64,000 nt of DNA from Rubripirellula amarantea. Its GTDB lineage: Bacteria; Planctomycetota; Planctomycetia; Pirellulales; Pirellulaceae. Position 1 is the stretch's first letter. Each line of letters opens with the position of its first letter. The stretch is from assembly GCF_007859865.1 (NCBI RefSeq), contig NZ_SJPI01000001.1:620001-684000 (forward strand), given 5' to 3'. A program made the translations under genes and the position numbers. Below the pieces are notes generated by a model. That model had not been told where the DNA came from. It was given only the letters and a program-made list of their open reading frames with translations, and did not search any database. Of this stretch, positions 1-8,928 are shown piece after piece.

Positions 1-696
1 TTGAGCGACCGTTGGCTTGCTCAAACGTCGCACCGGAGTAGGTGCCGCGGCAACAGGAGTACCGCTACCGCCGCGAATCACGCGTGTCTGAGTTGCAGAG
101 CTGCTATTTGGAGTTACCGTTCGCGAAGCAGTGCTGCGAGTCCGGGATGTGCGTGGCGTGGTAGTACGAGCTGCTTGGTTGCGAATCGGCTGTGCGATCT
201 GGCCTGGCTGAGTACGTTCGACCTCGTGGTAGGGGACGCCGTCCCAATCCGCGTTGCTGCTTGACTGTGGTCGTTGAGTTTGAGTCGTGCGGGGTGCAGT
301 GGAAGAACTCGATTTGTTTCCTCCGAACCAAGCGTCAAACAAACCACGAGGCTCTGATCCACTGCGAGTCGCGGTCGATCGTGGACGAGTCGAGGTCGTG
401 TTCTCCGACGAACGCCCAAAGCCGTCAAAAATGCCTCGAGTTTTCGGAGTTTCGATCTGCTTGCCGATCACTTGCTGAACGGCAGATGGATCTTGTTCAC
501 CCTGCGCAAACGCAAGCGCGGCTCCGCCGTCTTGGGGAGCAACATCACTCTCTTGATGATCCACCAACTCAATGATCGGCTGACGAACGTTTGAAATTTC
601 GGGGTTCGTTCCAACCGACAACGAGGCCATCAGCAAGGCTGCTGGAATCGCAATGAAGGTTGAAGCGACAAGAAATCGGCGGTTTACGCGGTCCAT
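1..696 (-). CDS. Secreted Ser/Thr/Arg-rich protein, C-terminus off window
   Basis: On the minus strand an open frame of 232 codons runs from ATG at 696 to the window edge without a stop, so only the N-terminal part is visible. The protein begins MDRVNRRFLVASTFIAIPAA, a basic start followed by a hydrophobic stretch of about 20 residues, consistent with a signal peptide or membrane anchor. The middle is acidic/Gln-rich; from about residue 90 it becomes rich in Ser, Thr, Arg and Pro, probably disordered. No conserved domain is recognised in the visible part; a folded domain could lie beyond the edge. The plus-strand frames over this region are shadows of the biased composition. Function unknown; the export inference is moderately secure. 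Confidence 0.6.
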   Translation of the reverse strand, partial: MDRVNRRFLVASTFIAIPAALLMASLSVGTNPEISNVRQPIIELVDHQESDVAPQDGGAALAFAQGEQDPSAVQQVIGKQIETPKTRGIFDGFGRSSENTTSTRPRSTATRSGSEPRGLFDAWFGGNKSSSSTAPRTTQTQRPQSSSNADWDGVPYHEVERTQPGQIAQPIRNQAARTTTPRTSRTRSTASRTVTPNSSSATQTRVIRGGSGTPVAAAPTPVRRLSKPTVAQ

Positions 697-982
697 GCGT
701 CTCTATCTCAAGTCGAGGCAAAAGAGGATCTAATCATCGTTTTAGATCGGATGACTCGCATGGTTACATTGAGTTAATTTTGACGATTAGGACGATTGGT
801 TGACCGGGTCCCAGGTTGCCCCGTGTTTCACGTTCGCAATAGGCTGGTATCCTTCGTTTCACCCAGGGGCTCGTCTACGCAGAATCACCGTCTACATCGC
901 GTTCTTTTCGTCTGCACCTTCCCCTACCAATTTCCCCGTTCCCTCTCGCAAGCCTTCTTTCGACCCAAGAACAGACGCCCCC

Positions 983-1306
983 ATGAACAGACGTGAAAAA
1001 ATCGAAGCCATGTTGGCCGACGACCCCGAAGACCAATTCCTGCGATATTCGCTGGCAATGGAACTCCGTAGCGAGGGCGAGAACGATAAATGCTTGACCA
1101 TCTTTGATGCACTGATGCGAGAATCGACGCCTCATGTCCAAGCCTTTTTCATGGCCGCACAGGTGTTGGTGGATTTGGATCGAATCGACGAAGCAAGAGA
1201 GAAGTTGCGAGCAGGTATCGATCAAGCCCGTGCCCAAGACAATGGACACGCCGCAGCGGAAATGAGCGAACTGCTGGCATCGCTCGGCGAATACGGTGAG
1301 CTCTAA
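983..1306 (+). CDS. Small TPR-like protein
   Basis: This 107-residue soluble protein (MNRREKIEAMLADDPEDQFL...) reads as helical, with spacing typical of two to three tetratricopeptide-like hairpins: residues about 15-45 (FLRYSLAMELRSEGE), 50-75 and 75-105. There is no signal peptide. ATG at 983 was chosen because the frame extends upstream to 800 but the extension is low-quality sequence with no domain. The stop codon lies 3 bases before the TTG start of recO, so the two are probably co-transcribed and translationally coupled. TPR proteins mediate protein-protein contacts; a partner cannot be named here. Confidence 0.75.
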   Translation: MNRREKIEAMLADDPEDQFLRYSLAMELRSEGENDKCLTIFDALMRESTPHVQAFFMAAQVLVDLDRIDEAREKLRAGIDQARAQDNGHAAAEMSELLASLGEYGEL

Positions 1307-1309
1307 TCC

Positions 1310-2137
1310 TTGGCCGCCGAGCAGTCTACCGCCATCGTCTTGCGAACCGTGGAGTTCAGCGAAACGAGCTTGATCGTTTCGCTGCTAACGCGTGACTTTG
1401 GGCGTATTTCTGCGATTGCAAAGGGTGCCCGTCGGCCCAAAGGTCCTTTCGAGGGGGCGTTGGATCTGCTGGCGGTTTGTCGAATTGTGGTCCTGCGCAA
1501 ACAGTCCGACACTTTGGACTTGTTGACCGAAGCCAAACTCCACCGTCGATTTCGTGGTGGCGAACGGTCTCTTGAACGTCTCTATGCCGGTTATTACGTC
1601 GCGGAAATGCTTCGTTTGTTGACGGACGATCATGATCCACACCCTGATGTCTACGATTTGACGATTCGCACGCTCGGGCAAATCGACGGGACAGGCAATC
1701 CGACGCTTGCGTTGCTGCGGTTTGACCTGGAAATCCTTCGAATGCTGGGTCATTCCCCGGGTACCGATCGCTGTACCGATTGCGGTCGCGAGGTTGATAA
1801 ATCGGGAAGGATTACGTTTTCGTTGTCCGCTGGGGGAATTGTTTGCGGAAATTGCAGACTCAAACAGCATCAAACCGTTTCTGTTCGCGCGGACGTGATC
1901 GAGATGATGTCGAAGTTGCATACAGCCGAAATGAAGGGTGATGGTGCCATAAACTTTTCCGATGAATCCGGTTTTTCGGTCGAATCGCAGTTCATCTCGG
2001 CGCTGATTCCTTTGTATGGTGAACTTCGCTCGGTGCTCAATCGGTACATCCAAACTGTGGTGGGGAAGGTGCCGAGGATGCAGTCGTTTGTCCCCGTGAA
2101 ACTCACGCATGTTTCACCGACAACGTCGGGTGAGTGA
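1310..2137 (+). CDS. recO: DNA repair protein RecO
   Basis: RecO acts with RecF and RecR in loading RecA on SSB-coated gaps and anneals complementary ssDNA. The 275-residue product has the N-terminal OB-fold region (TAIVLRTVEFSETSLIVSLL, GRISAIAKGARRP) and a C-terminal zinc-binding motif with Cys155, Cys158, Cys179 and Cys182 (CTDC...CGNC), as in many RecO proteins. Length is slightly above the usual 240-260. The start is TTG at 1310, three bases after the preceding TPR gene; no ATG exists near the conserved N-terminus, and the alignment of the first beta strand supports TTG. The tight spacing suggests translational coupling. Confidence 0.93.
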   Translation: MAAEQSTAIVLRTVEFSETSLIVSLLTRDFGRISAIAKGARRPKGPFEGALDLLAVCRIVVLRKQSDTLDLLTEAKLHRRFRGGERSLERLYAGYYVAEMLRLLTDDHDPHPDVYDLTIRTLGQIDGTGNPTLALLRFDLEILRMLGHSPGTDRCTDCGREVDKSGRITFSLSAGGIVCGNCRLKQHQTVSVRADVIEMMSKLHTAEMKGDGAINFSDESGFSVESQFISALIPLYGELRSVLNRYIQTVVGKVPRMQSFVPVKLTHVSPTTSGE

Positions 2138-2209
2138 TCGCAGTGCTTAGCAAGTGATGCTGAACATTGACTCGATCACTCGCAACCAAAGCAACTGAGG
2201 TTTGTATGG

Positions 2210-3604
2210 ATGCAAGCCTTCCCTCCTGGTCATGGATTGATGATGACGGATCAAACCAACTCTTCCCAAAAACTCGCCTGTCTTATGGTGGCACTGGCGA
2301 CGCTCGCGACGCCCGTAGGTTGCCGCTCGTTTGCTCAGTCGCCAAAATTGCCAGGGTTTGGCATGTTTGGAAAAGACGTTGACGATGACCTGGACGGTAC
2401 GCTGGCGCAAAAGCCCTTGGCCGCTCAGGATTCAGGCGTCCGCCAAGTCTCGGGTGAAACGACAATCGACGGAACCGACTTGGTCGCTCCGGTCGTCGAA
2501 GATGAATCGATGGTGGCAAAATCGCAGAAGCGAGCAAGATCGGTCATCAATTTCGTCACCGGCAAAGAACAAGAGGACCGCGAACAGGCCAAACGATACT
2601 ACCAAGCCGGCGATCAACTTTTCCGTCAAGCTTCCAGCGAACCTGCGGAACAACGGAAAAAGACATTTGAAAAAGCGGCCAAACAATTCCGCAAATCATG
2701 CGAAGCTGCTCCCAAGACAGCAATCGAACAGGACGCACTGTTCATGCAGGCCGAAAGCCTGTTCTTCGCCGACCACTTGATGGATGCGACCGAAGTCTAT
2801 CAAACGCTTCAGAAAGAACACCCACGCAATCGTCACAACGACCAAGTTGCCGCACGACTGTTTTCGATTAGTCGTTATTGGATCGAAACAGCCAAAGCGG
2901 ATGAAGGAAATTGGTCGCCTATTAACTTGACCGATGCGTCCAAACCTCGCCTCGATACCGATGGGCATGCCATTCGAGTACTCGACAACATTCGCTATGA
3001 CGATCCGACCGGCCGCTTGGCCGACGATGCCACGATGGCGGCTGCAGCGGAGTACATACGGCAAGAGAAGTTTGAAGAAGCCGATGAGTTTCTCACCGAT
3101 TTACGTGAAACGTTCTCGGATAGCGAGCATTTGTTCCTTGCTCACCTCTTGGGGATTCGCACTAAACTGGAAGTCTACGCGGGCCCTCGTTACAGCGGTC
3201 TTGTGCTAGAAGAAGCCGAAAAGCTGGTCAATCAAACACGCACTCGCTTCCCGGACAAAATGGCGGATCCCAAGTACGCGGAAATGGTCGCACGAGCGGC
3301 TGCCGAAATTGCCTTTCATAAAGCGGAACGTTTAGCGTATCGCGCTGACTTCCGAGAGAAGAAAAAGGAATACGGTGCCGCGAGATTCTACTACCAAAAG
3401 TTGCTTGAAGAACACGGTGACACCCCGCATGCGGAAACCGCTCGCAAGCGTCTTGCCGAGATTGAAACTCTGCCCGCGATTCCAACTCAACGATTGTCTT
3501 GGCTGACAACGGTATTCCCCGATTCCAATGCATCAGACCCGCTTGAAATGTCCACAGGAGCCTCCTCCGATGCTCAAGAATCATCAGGAACGATGCTGCG
3601 ATGA
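2210..3604 (+). CDS. TPR-like outer-membrane lipoprotein
   Basis: This 464-residue protein has a lipoprotein signal: hydrophobic LACLMVALATLATPVGC with the likely lipidated Cys38, so it should be anchored in a membrane facing the periplasm. After a short acidic linker (residues 50-100) it is largely alpha-helical with tetratricopeptide-like units around residues 120-230 and 280-430 (e.g. KYYQAGDQLFRQAS-type and ARFYYQKLLEEHGDTPHAET near the C-terminus), resembling BamD/YbgF-type helical repeats. A start at 2240 or 2243 (MMTD) would still leave the signal. Its stop overlaps the lptE start (ATGA), implying co-translation and a possible envelope-assembly role. The exact family is not recognised. 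Confidence 0.75.
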   Translation: MQAFPPGHGLMMTDQTNSSQKLACLMVALATLATPVGCRSFAQSPKLPGFGMFGKDVDDDLDGTLAQKPLAAQDSGVRQVSGETTIDGTDLVAPVVEDESMVAKSQKRARSVINFVTGKEQEDREQAKRYYQAGDQLFRQASSEPAEQRKKTFEKAAKQFRKSCEAAPKTAIEQDALFMQAESLFFADHLMDATEVYQTLQKEHPRNRHNDQVAARLFSISRYWIETAKADEGNWSPINLTDASKPRLDTDGHAIRVLDNIRYDDPTGRLADDATMAAAAEYIRQEKFEEADEFLTDLRETFSDSEHLFLAHLLGIRTKLEVYAGPRYSGLVLEEAEKLVNQTRTRFPDKMADPKYAEMVARAAAEIAFHKAERLAYRADFREKKKEYGAARFYYQKLLEEHGDTPHAETARKRLAEIETLPAIPTQRLSWLTTVFPDSNASDPLEMSTGASSDAQESSGTMLR

Positions 3605-4155
3605 TGTATTCGACAGGCCAGCGAACCGTTAACGCAGTCGCGATCATGCTGATGTGCGTCATTGCCTCAACTGGCTTCGTGGGCTGCGCATCATATCGGT
3701 TTGGCTCGCAAACAATGTTTCGTCCTGGAATCCGCACGGTTCACGTACCGGTCATTCGGAACGACACGTTTCGGCATGATTTGGGTGTCCGATTGACCGA
3801 AGCGATTGTTCGCGAAATCGAAACTCGCACGCCCTACAAAGTCACGGGCGATCCCAATGCAGACAGCACGCTCCAGTGTCGCGTTGTCAACGAATCCAAG
3901 ACGGTTCTTTCTGAAACGGTCAACGATGACCCTCGGGCCCTTGATGCAGCACTATCGGTGCGGGCGAACTGGATCAGTCGAAACGGTGAATCGCTGATGC
4001 AGAACAGTGCTATCCCGAGCGGTGATTTGGCGATCACGTTCGGCCAAGATTCTCGATTTGTCCCTGAAGCTGGCCAATCCATCGACACGGCCACCGAAGA
4101 GGCCATCCAAGAACTAGCTAGCCGCATCGTATCGCAGATGGAAGTCCGCTGGTAA
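3601..4155 (+). CDS. lptE: LptE-like LPS-assembly lipoprotein
   Basis: The 184-residue product begins with a signal peptide ending in the lipobox FVGC (Cys29), then ASYRFGSQTMFRPGIRTVHV, VPVIRNDTFRHDLGVRLTEA and IVREIETRTPYKVTGDPNAD. This is the pattern of the LptE family (plug of the LptD translocon that places lipopolysaccharide in the outer membrane): an early beta strand giving 'V.VP...N.T...G....T.A...E'. It overlaps the preceding TPR lipoprotein by 4 bases (ATGA), so the two are likely one operon. LptD is not in the window. The family call rests on pattern recall; remote members are easily missed or miscalled. Confidence 0.72.
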   Translation: MMYSTGQRTVNAVAIMLMCVIASTGFVGCASYRFGSQTMFRPGIRTVHVPVIRNDTFRHDLGVRLTEAIVREIETRTPYKVTGDPNADSTLQCRVVNESKTVLSETVNDDPRALDAALSVRANWISRNGESLMQNSAIPSGDLAITFGQDSRFVPEAGQSIDTATEEAIQELASRIVSQMEVRW

Positions 4156-4311
4156 GGCAATCAAGTCTTCTCGGTAGAGGACACTGAATGTTTAGGACGT
4201 ATGTGCACAACGTCCCAAAACTGCACACTTCTGCGGTTTAAGATCATTCACAAGCAATGCTTGTTTCTAACACGAAGACACCTTTATTAATCGAGTTAGT
4301 AACCTTCGCGT

Positions 4312-4332
4312 TGTGGTATATTATTTGCCACA
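4312..4332. promoter_or_regulatory. Imperfect inverted repeat upstream of PEP-CTERM gene
   Basis: TGTGG (4312-4316) and CCACA (4328-4332) are separated by an AT-rich 11-base core, within the AT-rich 250-base gap between lptE and the PEP-CTERM gene. It could be an operator or chance; arms are only 5 bases. The core (tatattatt) could also hold a -10 element. Confidence 0.2.
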
Positions 4333-4405
4333 GATAGCCACCATCAATCACGAGCTTCCGTTTTCGTGATCTAGGTTCACTAGCAGAGGTGTTAAGGCTT
4401 GAACT

Positions 4406-5125
4406 ATGAATGTCGCTCGATTTCTTCATCACCAACGATTACCGTTCTGGCTTCTAGTATCGCTTGGGTTCTATTGCATCAACACAACGACACCCAGTCG
4501 AGCAGCCATTGTCACCTTTGACCTCGGTGGTACAGCAGGCTCAGCGGGATCATCATTTACATCGGGATCTTCCACCGTTACGAAAGATGCAATTTCACTC
4601 AGCGTTCAGACGGACCCAGCCGACAGCTACTTTGCTTTCTCTATCTATGGTGGAGTGAATTCGCCAACGGAAACAGGACTAGCGAGAGCAAGAATTGACT
4701 CGACTGAAAATGTCACGTTTACTGTCGTTTCCTCTACTCCTACGTTCGAACTAGTATCCATTGACATGGATGCAGTTACAGGGACCGTCGAAGGAGAACG
4801 AGAGGTAGCTTTGATTTCTATTAATGAAGCGTCCCCTATCGAGGTCGGTCTCGGAACTCCGAATTTTAGTGTCGCGACCGAACGTTGGACTCCAAATTTG
4901 ACGCTCGCGAGTGGATCCACTGTTGGGTTTACTACCAATGGCGAATTCAGTCTGCAATACATGACCCTTCGCACGATCGCCGTTCCAGAGCCCGCCTCGC
5001 TGACCGCGGCGACGATGGCGTTGCCTCTATTGCTGGTAGCGTGGTACCGACGACACACTACAGAGCCTAGTCCTATTAACACATCCGAAGACACCGATGC
5101 CAACCGCTCCTCGCTGGACGCTTAA
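4406..5125 (+). CDS. PEP-CTERM sorting-domain exported protein
   Basis: A 239-residue secreted protein with an N-terminal signal (LPFWLLVSLGFYCINTTTPSRAA, cleavage near residue 34), a Thr/Ser-rich beta-type body, and a C-terminal sorting signal VPEPASLTAATMALPLLLVAWYRRH (split here: VPEPAS, then a hydrophobic helix, then basic residues). Such domains are recognised and cut by an exosortase, usually in organisms making exopolysaccharide; no exosortase is in the window. The body matches no family I recognise. Oddly, 23 polar residues follow the basic cluster, where these proteins normally stop, and the last 29 bases overlap folP. The gene is lower in GC than its neighbours, with unusual codon use. 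Confidence 0.75.
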   Translation: MNVARFLHHQRLPFWLLVSLGFYCINTTTPSRAAIVTFDLGGTAGSAGSSFTSGSSTVTKDAISLSVQTDPADSYFAFSIYGGVNSPTETGLARARIDSTENVTFTVVSSTPTFELVSIDMDAVTGTVEGEREVALISINEASPIEVGLGTPNFSVATERWTPNLTLASGSTVGFTTNGEFSLQYMTLRTIAVPEPASLTAATMALPLLLVAWYRRHTTEPSPINTSEDTDANRSSLDA

Positions 5126-5960
5126 AACTCGATCGCTTGAGTTTGCTCGTGCTCCCTTGGTCATGGGAATATTGAATGTCACTCCTGATAGTTTTTCCGA
5201 TGGTGGGAAGCACCTTGCTTTGGCGACGGCAGTGGAGTCGGCGTTACAGATGCAAGCCGATGGAGCAGCGATCATTGATATTGGTGGCGAAAGCACGCGC
5301 CCCTATAGCGATCCGGTTGGCGTTGAAGAAGAACTGTCGCGAGTCATTCCGGTCATTGAACAACTCAAAGGCCGGCTGAAAATTCCCATCAGCATAGATA
5401 CCAGCAAAGCCGAAGTTGCACGACAGGCGTTGGCTGAAGGTGCCGAGATCATCAACGATGTCACCGGACTTGAAGGCGACCCGGCTATGATCAAGGTCGC
5501 CAGCCAAAGCAAAGCCGGAGTCTGCGTGATGCACATGCAAGGCACACCGCAAACGATGCAGGACCGGCCTTCCTATGATGATGTGGCCAAGGATGTCTAC
5601 CGGTATCTCAAGCAACGCAAAGAGTATTGTCTCGATGCTGGCATTGATGAGAATCGCATTTGCCTGGATCCAGGCATTGGATTCGGAAAAACGCATGAGC
5701 AGAACCTAGAACTGCTTCGGCACATGCCGGATTTCTTAGACCTGGGTTCTCCCATCTTGATCGGACATTCACGAAAGGGCTTCATCGCCAAAGTAATCGG
5801 CGACTCGACCCAGGACCGCATGGCGGGAACCCTGGGCGTAACCCTGGCTGCGGCAGTAGCCGGAATGCACGTTGTCCGAGTTCACGATGTACTTGAAAGC
5901 GTGCAAGCAATCAAGCTCTTTGAGACCGCTGGCGGCTTCACGTTCGCAACGCAAACATGA
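5097..5960 (+). CDS. folP: Dihydropteroate synthase
   Basis: DHPS condenses p-aminobenzoate with 6-hydroxymethyl-dihydropterin diphosphate in folate synthesis. The 287-residue product carries all family signatures: MGILNVTPDSFSDGG (residues 23-37), IDIGGESTRP, ISIDTSKAEVA, INDVTGLEGD, CVMHMQGTPQTMQ, LDPGIGFGKT and the C-terminal IGHSRKGFI substrate-binding motif. The ATG at 5097 lies inside the 3' end of the PEP-CTERM gene (29-base overlap); the next in-frame Met is the one in the first motif, which would delete the first strand, so the overlap is real. Length is typical (270-290). Confidence 0.95.
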   Translation: MPTAPRWTLKTRSLEFARAPLVMGILNVTPDSFSDGGKHLALATAVESALQMQADGAAIIDIGGESTRPYSDPVGVEEELSRVIPVIEQLKGRLKIPISIDTSKAEVARQALAEGAEIINDVTGLEGDPAMIKVASQSKAGVCVMHMQGTPQTMQDRPSYDDVAKDVYRYLKQRKEYCLDAGIDENRICLDPGIGFGKTHEQNLELLRHMPDFLDLGSPILIGHSRKGFIAKVIGDSTQDRMAGTLGVTLAAAVAGMHVVRVHDVLESVQAIKLFETAGGFTFATQT

Positions 5961-6457
5961 ATAGCGACTCGCCTCGTTTCGTCGTCCTACTTGGACGTAC
6001 GAATGCGACCTTGCGACTGATCTAGCGATCGCTCACCTTCGACAGACCGTTCGTCGGAATCAGATTTCGACGTGTGACGCGAGTCAGATTGCGGACCGAC
6101 AATGAAGTTGTCGAACACAATCGTCTCGCGAAGGCCGTGAACAGACTCAATGGTAATGTTGTGCATCGTTTCATTTTCCATGCTAAGAATACAGTCTCAG
6201 GATCAGACTGATTCTTGCCAAGTGATAATCACGTTCGAAGGAAAGTCGCTCTCATAAAAACAGAGAAGCCATGACCTACGGACACCATGACGTAAGCATC
6301 GGTTACGGTTGGAATCGACGCGACGACAATCTAGAAAACGTGGCATTGAAGCCGCCGCCTTGGCATCCTTCGTTCGGATTATCTTGACTTTATGGGATGA
6401 AAGCCAGATCGAAACTAGACACTCAAAGCGAAAGCAACCACCCTACAGACAACCCTA
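5961..6457. other. Gene-poor gap between folP and glycosyltransferase
   Basis: About 500 bases separate folP from the glycosyltransferase. The first part holds a possible small minus-strand gene (5987-6181); the remainder (6182-6457) shows no repeat, hairpin or RNA gene that I can support. Confidence 0.5.
5987..6181 (-). CDS. Possible small hypothetical protein
   Basis: A 64-codon frame begins MENETMHNITIESVHGLRET and ends with a Ser/Asp/Arg-rich tail. It does not lie opposite another gene, and its codons (GTC, GAC, ACG, TCG) look like those of neighbouring genes, which favours coding. There is no strong Shine-Dalgarno sequence and no family is recognised. The tail looks disordered and there is no signal peptide. 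It could be a spurious frame. Confidence 0.4.
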   Translation of the reverse strand: MENETMHNITIESVHGLRETIVFDNFIVGPQSDSRHTSKSDSDERSVEGERSLDQSQGRIRTSK

Positions 6458-7666
6458 ATGGCCGCCGATCTAACATCGGACCAAATGCGTATCGATCGTA
6501 ACGATTATCCGCCAAACTCTCACTCAACAATCCACTCGATGCGAATTGACTTTGTCATAACCGAATTGAACGTGGGTGGCGCTGAAAGATGCCTAACCGA
6601 AGTTGCGATTGCGATGTCAGTCGCTGGCAATCGTGTGCGAGTATTTTCGATTGGCCCCCTGCCCGTTGGCAATCAATCGCAGTTGCTCGAACGGCTGCAA
6701 GAAAACGGGATCGAAGTTCAATCGGGAAACGCGAGCTCTTCGCGGCAAATGTGGTCGGCATCTCGCAGGCTGGCAAACTTTTTTGAAGAGTCAGTTCCTG
6801 ATGTTTGCCAGACTTTTCTGTTTCACGCAAACGTCTTGGGCAGTTGGGTCGCCCGTCGCTGCGGCGTCCCCACAATCATCGGGGGCGTGCGAGTCGCCGA
6901 GGCAAATTGTCTACGGTGCTACGTCGAAGCCAAAGCGATGCGTCACATGAAGCAAGTCGTCTGCGTCAGCCAAGCCGTCGCGGATTTTTCGCACGTTTAC
7001 CTCGGGTGCACCGATGAGCAAACACGAGTGATTCCCAACGGTGTCGACGTTCAGCGATTCGCAAGTGGCGACGTCTTTGACGTCACAAGTCTGGATTGGC
7101 CTGCAAACGCGCAGCTCATTTTGTTCGTGGGACGCATGCATCCGCAGAAAGGCATCGACTTGCTTCAGCGACAATTCGAAACTTTCATTTCGACGAATCA
7201 TCGCGAGAGCGATCAATGCGACCGACGTCTGCTGATGATTGGAAGCGGACCGCTTGCCGACGAAGTGGATGCTTGGTGTCATCGCATCGGTCAAAACCTA
7301 GCAAAGCGATTGCCATGGCAATCGGACATCGCGCCCATGATGCGTCGATGCCAGTTGCTGTTGCTTCCCAGTCGATACGAGGGCATGCCCAACGTGGTTA
7401 TGGAAGCCATGGCGGCCGCTCGACCGGTCGTTTGTTCGCAGGTCGAAGGGATTGCGGAACTGCTTTCCAACGACCCACGCCAAACATTTCCTATCGGCGA
7501 CGAAAATCAGATGGCATTGCTCGTCAACGAAATCCTCAGCAACCCAACGCTCGCCCAATCACTGGGCGAATCAAATCAAGCTACGGTACAAAGCAAGTTT
7601 TCGATTGACGCGATGGCTGATGCTTTTCAGTCGCTTTATCGTGAATTTGAACGACGCGACGAGTAG
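6458..7666 (+). CDS. GT-B glycosyltransferase (family 4-like)
   Basis: A GT-B fold retaining glycosyltransferase that transfers a sugar from a nucleotide donor, most likely in polysaccharide or glycolipid assembly. The N-terminal Rossmann half starts MRIDFVITELNVGGAERCL; the C-terminal half shows VIPNGVDVQRF, LFVGRMHPQKGIDLL and the EX7E-type donor site SRYEGMPNVVMEAMAAARPV. From ATG 6458 the protein is 402 residues, but the family N-terminus begins at the internal ATG 6539 (residue 28); residues 1-27 are polar and may be untranslated, so 6539 is equally plausible. There is no signal or transmembrane segment. The last 31 bases overlap the convergent Cys-rich gene. Confidence 0.88.
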   Translation: MAADLTSDQMRIDRNDYPPNSHSTIHSMRIDFVITELNVGGAERCLTEVAIAMSVAGNRVRVFSIGPLPVGNQSQLLERLQENGIEVQSGNASSSRQMWSASRRLANFFEESVPDVCQTFLFHANVLGSWVARRCGVPTIIGGVRVAEANCLRCYVEAKAMRHMKQVVCVSQAVADFSHVYLGCTDEQTRVIPNGVDVQRFASGDVFDVTSLDWPANAQLILFVGRMHPQKGIDLLQRQFETFISTNHRESDQCDRRLLMIGSGPLADEVDAWCHRIGQNLAKRLPWQSDIAPMMRRCQLLLLPSRYEGMPNVVMEAMAAARPVVCSQVEGIAELLSNDPRQTFPIGDENQMALLVNEILSNPTLAQSLGESNQATVQSKFSIDAMADAFQSLYREFERRDE

Positions 7667-8694
7667 CCGTTAGCAGTCAACGGAGCCGACTGGCTTGGCG
7701 ATGGATTTGCGCTGCGGCGGCTCGACTGGCGATAGCTCTTGGACAACTCCTGTTGGCGATCATCCGTCGACGGACTCGGTACGGGGCGACTGGATTGGTA
7801 GTTGCTTGGACGAACGGCTTGATAGCGACGAACGTGAACCTCATCGTCCGAAAAAGGATTTGACAACGCATCGAACAGCGATTCACCTTCGTCGCTCGTC
7901 TCCGGGGCAGCGTCACGTCGCGGCTGCGGCGTATCGCTCATTGGTTCGGGTACTGGGGAAGCAACTCCGGATCCAATGCTCGATCGGCTCTCTGGTTGGT
8001 CCGTTAGCGCAGGCCACTGGTGAGAGCGCGACTGCGTCGCCGGCGTGGGGTCAACGATCGGTTGACGACTGGCTTGGGGCCGACCTAGGTGCTGACCTTG
8101 CGAAGGTGTGGGAACCAATCGAGCTTTGGACATCGGGCTTGATTGCCACTGCCTTGGTCCTTTGGGTTGAACCTCGATCGAGCCCGTCGACGGAACTTCC
8201 GCCGGGGGCAGCGGAGGTGACATCGGTGCAGCATGCGAATGGCCGTGATGAATCGGCGATGGTGCCGGCGTTGGCGATGCGTAGATCGTGCCACTTTGCG
8301 GCATCGGCATCATGACTTCGCCCATCATCATCGCGTCGCAATACGATTCGTCGCATCCCTTGTGGCGTTTATCGAGACCGAAAAGTTTCTCGATTCCTCC
8401 GGCCACCGCATCAAGCGAACGGTAGATCGGGTTGTGCTTGCTGGGAGTTCCGCAGCCACCGTCGCAAGTGGAAATTTCGCTGCCGCACGTGGGCATCTCC
8501 ATTTCGCAACCGCACGCTGGCGTCTCGATCTCGCAGCCGCAACCACTGCTGATCGCTTCGCAGCCACACTCGACTTCGCATCCACAGTCAGCCGCGAGCA
8601 ATGAGCTCGGATTTGCAAGGGCGAAGGATCCGGCAATGGCGGCGAGCAGAAGTTGGCGTTTCACGCGTTGTGTGTTCCACATACAGATGGCCAT
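7636..8694 (-). CDS. Secreted Cys-rich CGCE-repeat protein
   Basis: The 352-residue protein has a signal peptide (VKRQLLLAAIAGSFALANPS, cleavage after ...LLAA near residue 35; the second Met at residue 5 is an alternative start). Immediately after cleavage come CGCE units (CGCEVECGCEA, CGCEIETPACGCEMEMPTCG, then CDGGCG): about a dozen Cys in 50 residues. Then follow KLFGLDKRHKGCDESYCDAM, and a long Pro/Ser/Arg/Gln-rich, probably disordered, region to the end. The Cys-Glu repeats suggest metal binding or a disulfide-rich knob; that is inference. Plus-strand frames opposite it are shadows. It converges on, and overlaps by 31 bases, the glycosyltransferase gene. No function is known to me. Confidence 0.75.
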   Translation of the reverse strand: MAICMWNTQRVKRQLLLAAIAGSFALANPSSLLAADCGCEVECGCEAISSGCGCEIETPACGCEMEMPTCGSEISTCDGGCGTPSKHNPIYRSLDAVAGGIEKLFGLDKRHKGCDESYCDAMMMGEVMMPMPQSGTIYASPTPAPSPIHHGHSHAAPMSPPLPPAEVPSTGSIEVQPKGPRQWQSSPMSKARLVPTPSQGQHLGRPQASRQPIVDPTPATQSRSHQWPALTDQPESRSSIGSGVASPVPEPMSDTPQPRRDAAPETSDEGESLFDALSNPFSDDEVHVRRYQAVRPSNYQSSRPVPSPSTDDRQQELSKSYRQSSRRSANPSPSQSAPLTANGYSSRRSNSR

Positions 8695-8928
8695 GATAAG
8701 GTCAGCTTGAGACGGTAAGGTAATCCTGATGGGAGTATCGACGTCTCAGAACCGCTGCGACCAAGAGAATCAGAACCACCGTCAAAGTTACCCCAAGTTG
8801 ACACCTGGGGCCGGTCGGAATGCAGACAAATCGGAGGACGATTGCTAAACTGACCGCCGGATTGCTGGGCTTCCTGCCATTCCTTCCACTCCTTGCCCCC
8901 GCCGCCTCTAAACCTGTGAGATTGCATA

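Noticed and set aside
7695-8604. Plus-strand frames of 123-206 codons opposite the Cys-rich gene
   Set aside because: They mirror the CGCE and Pro/Ser-rich composition; no signal or domain.
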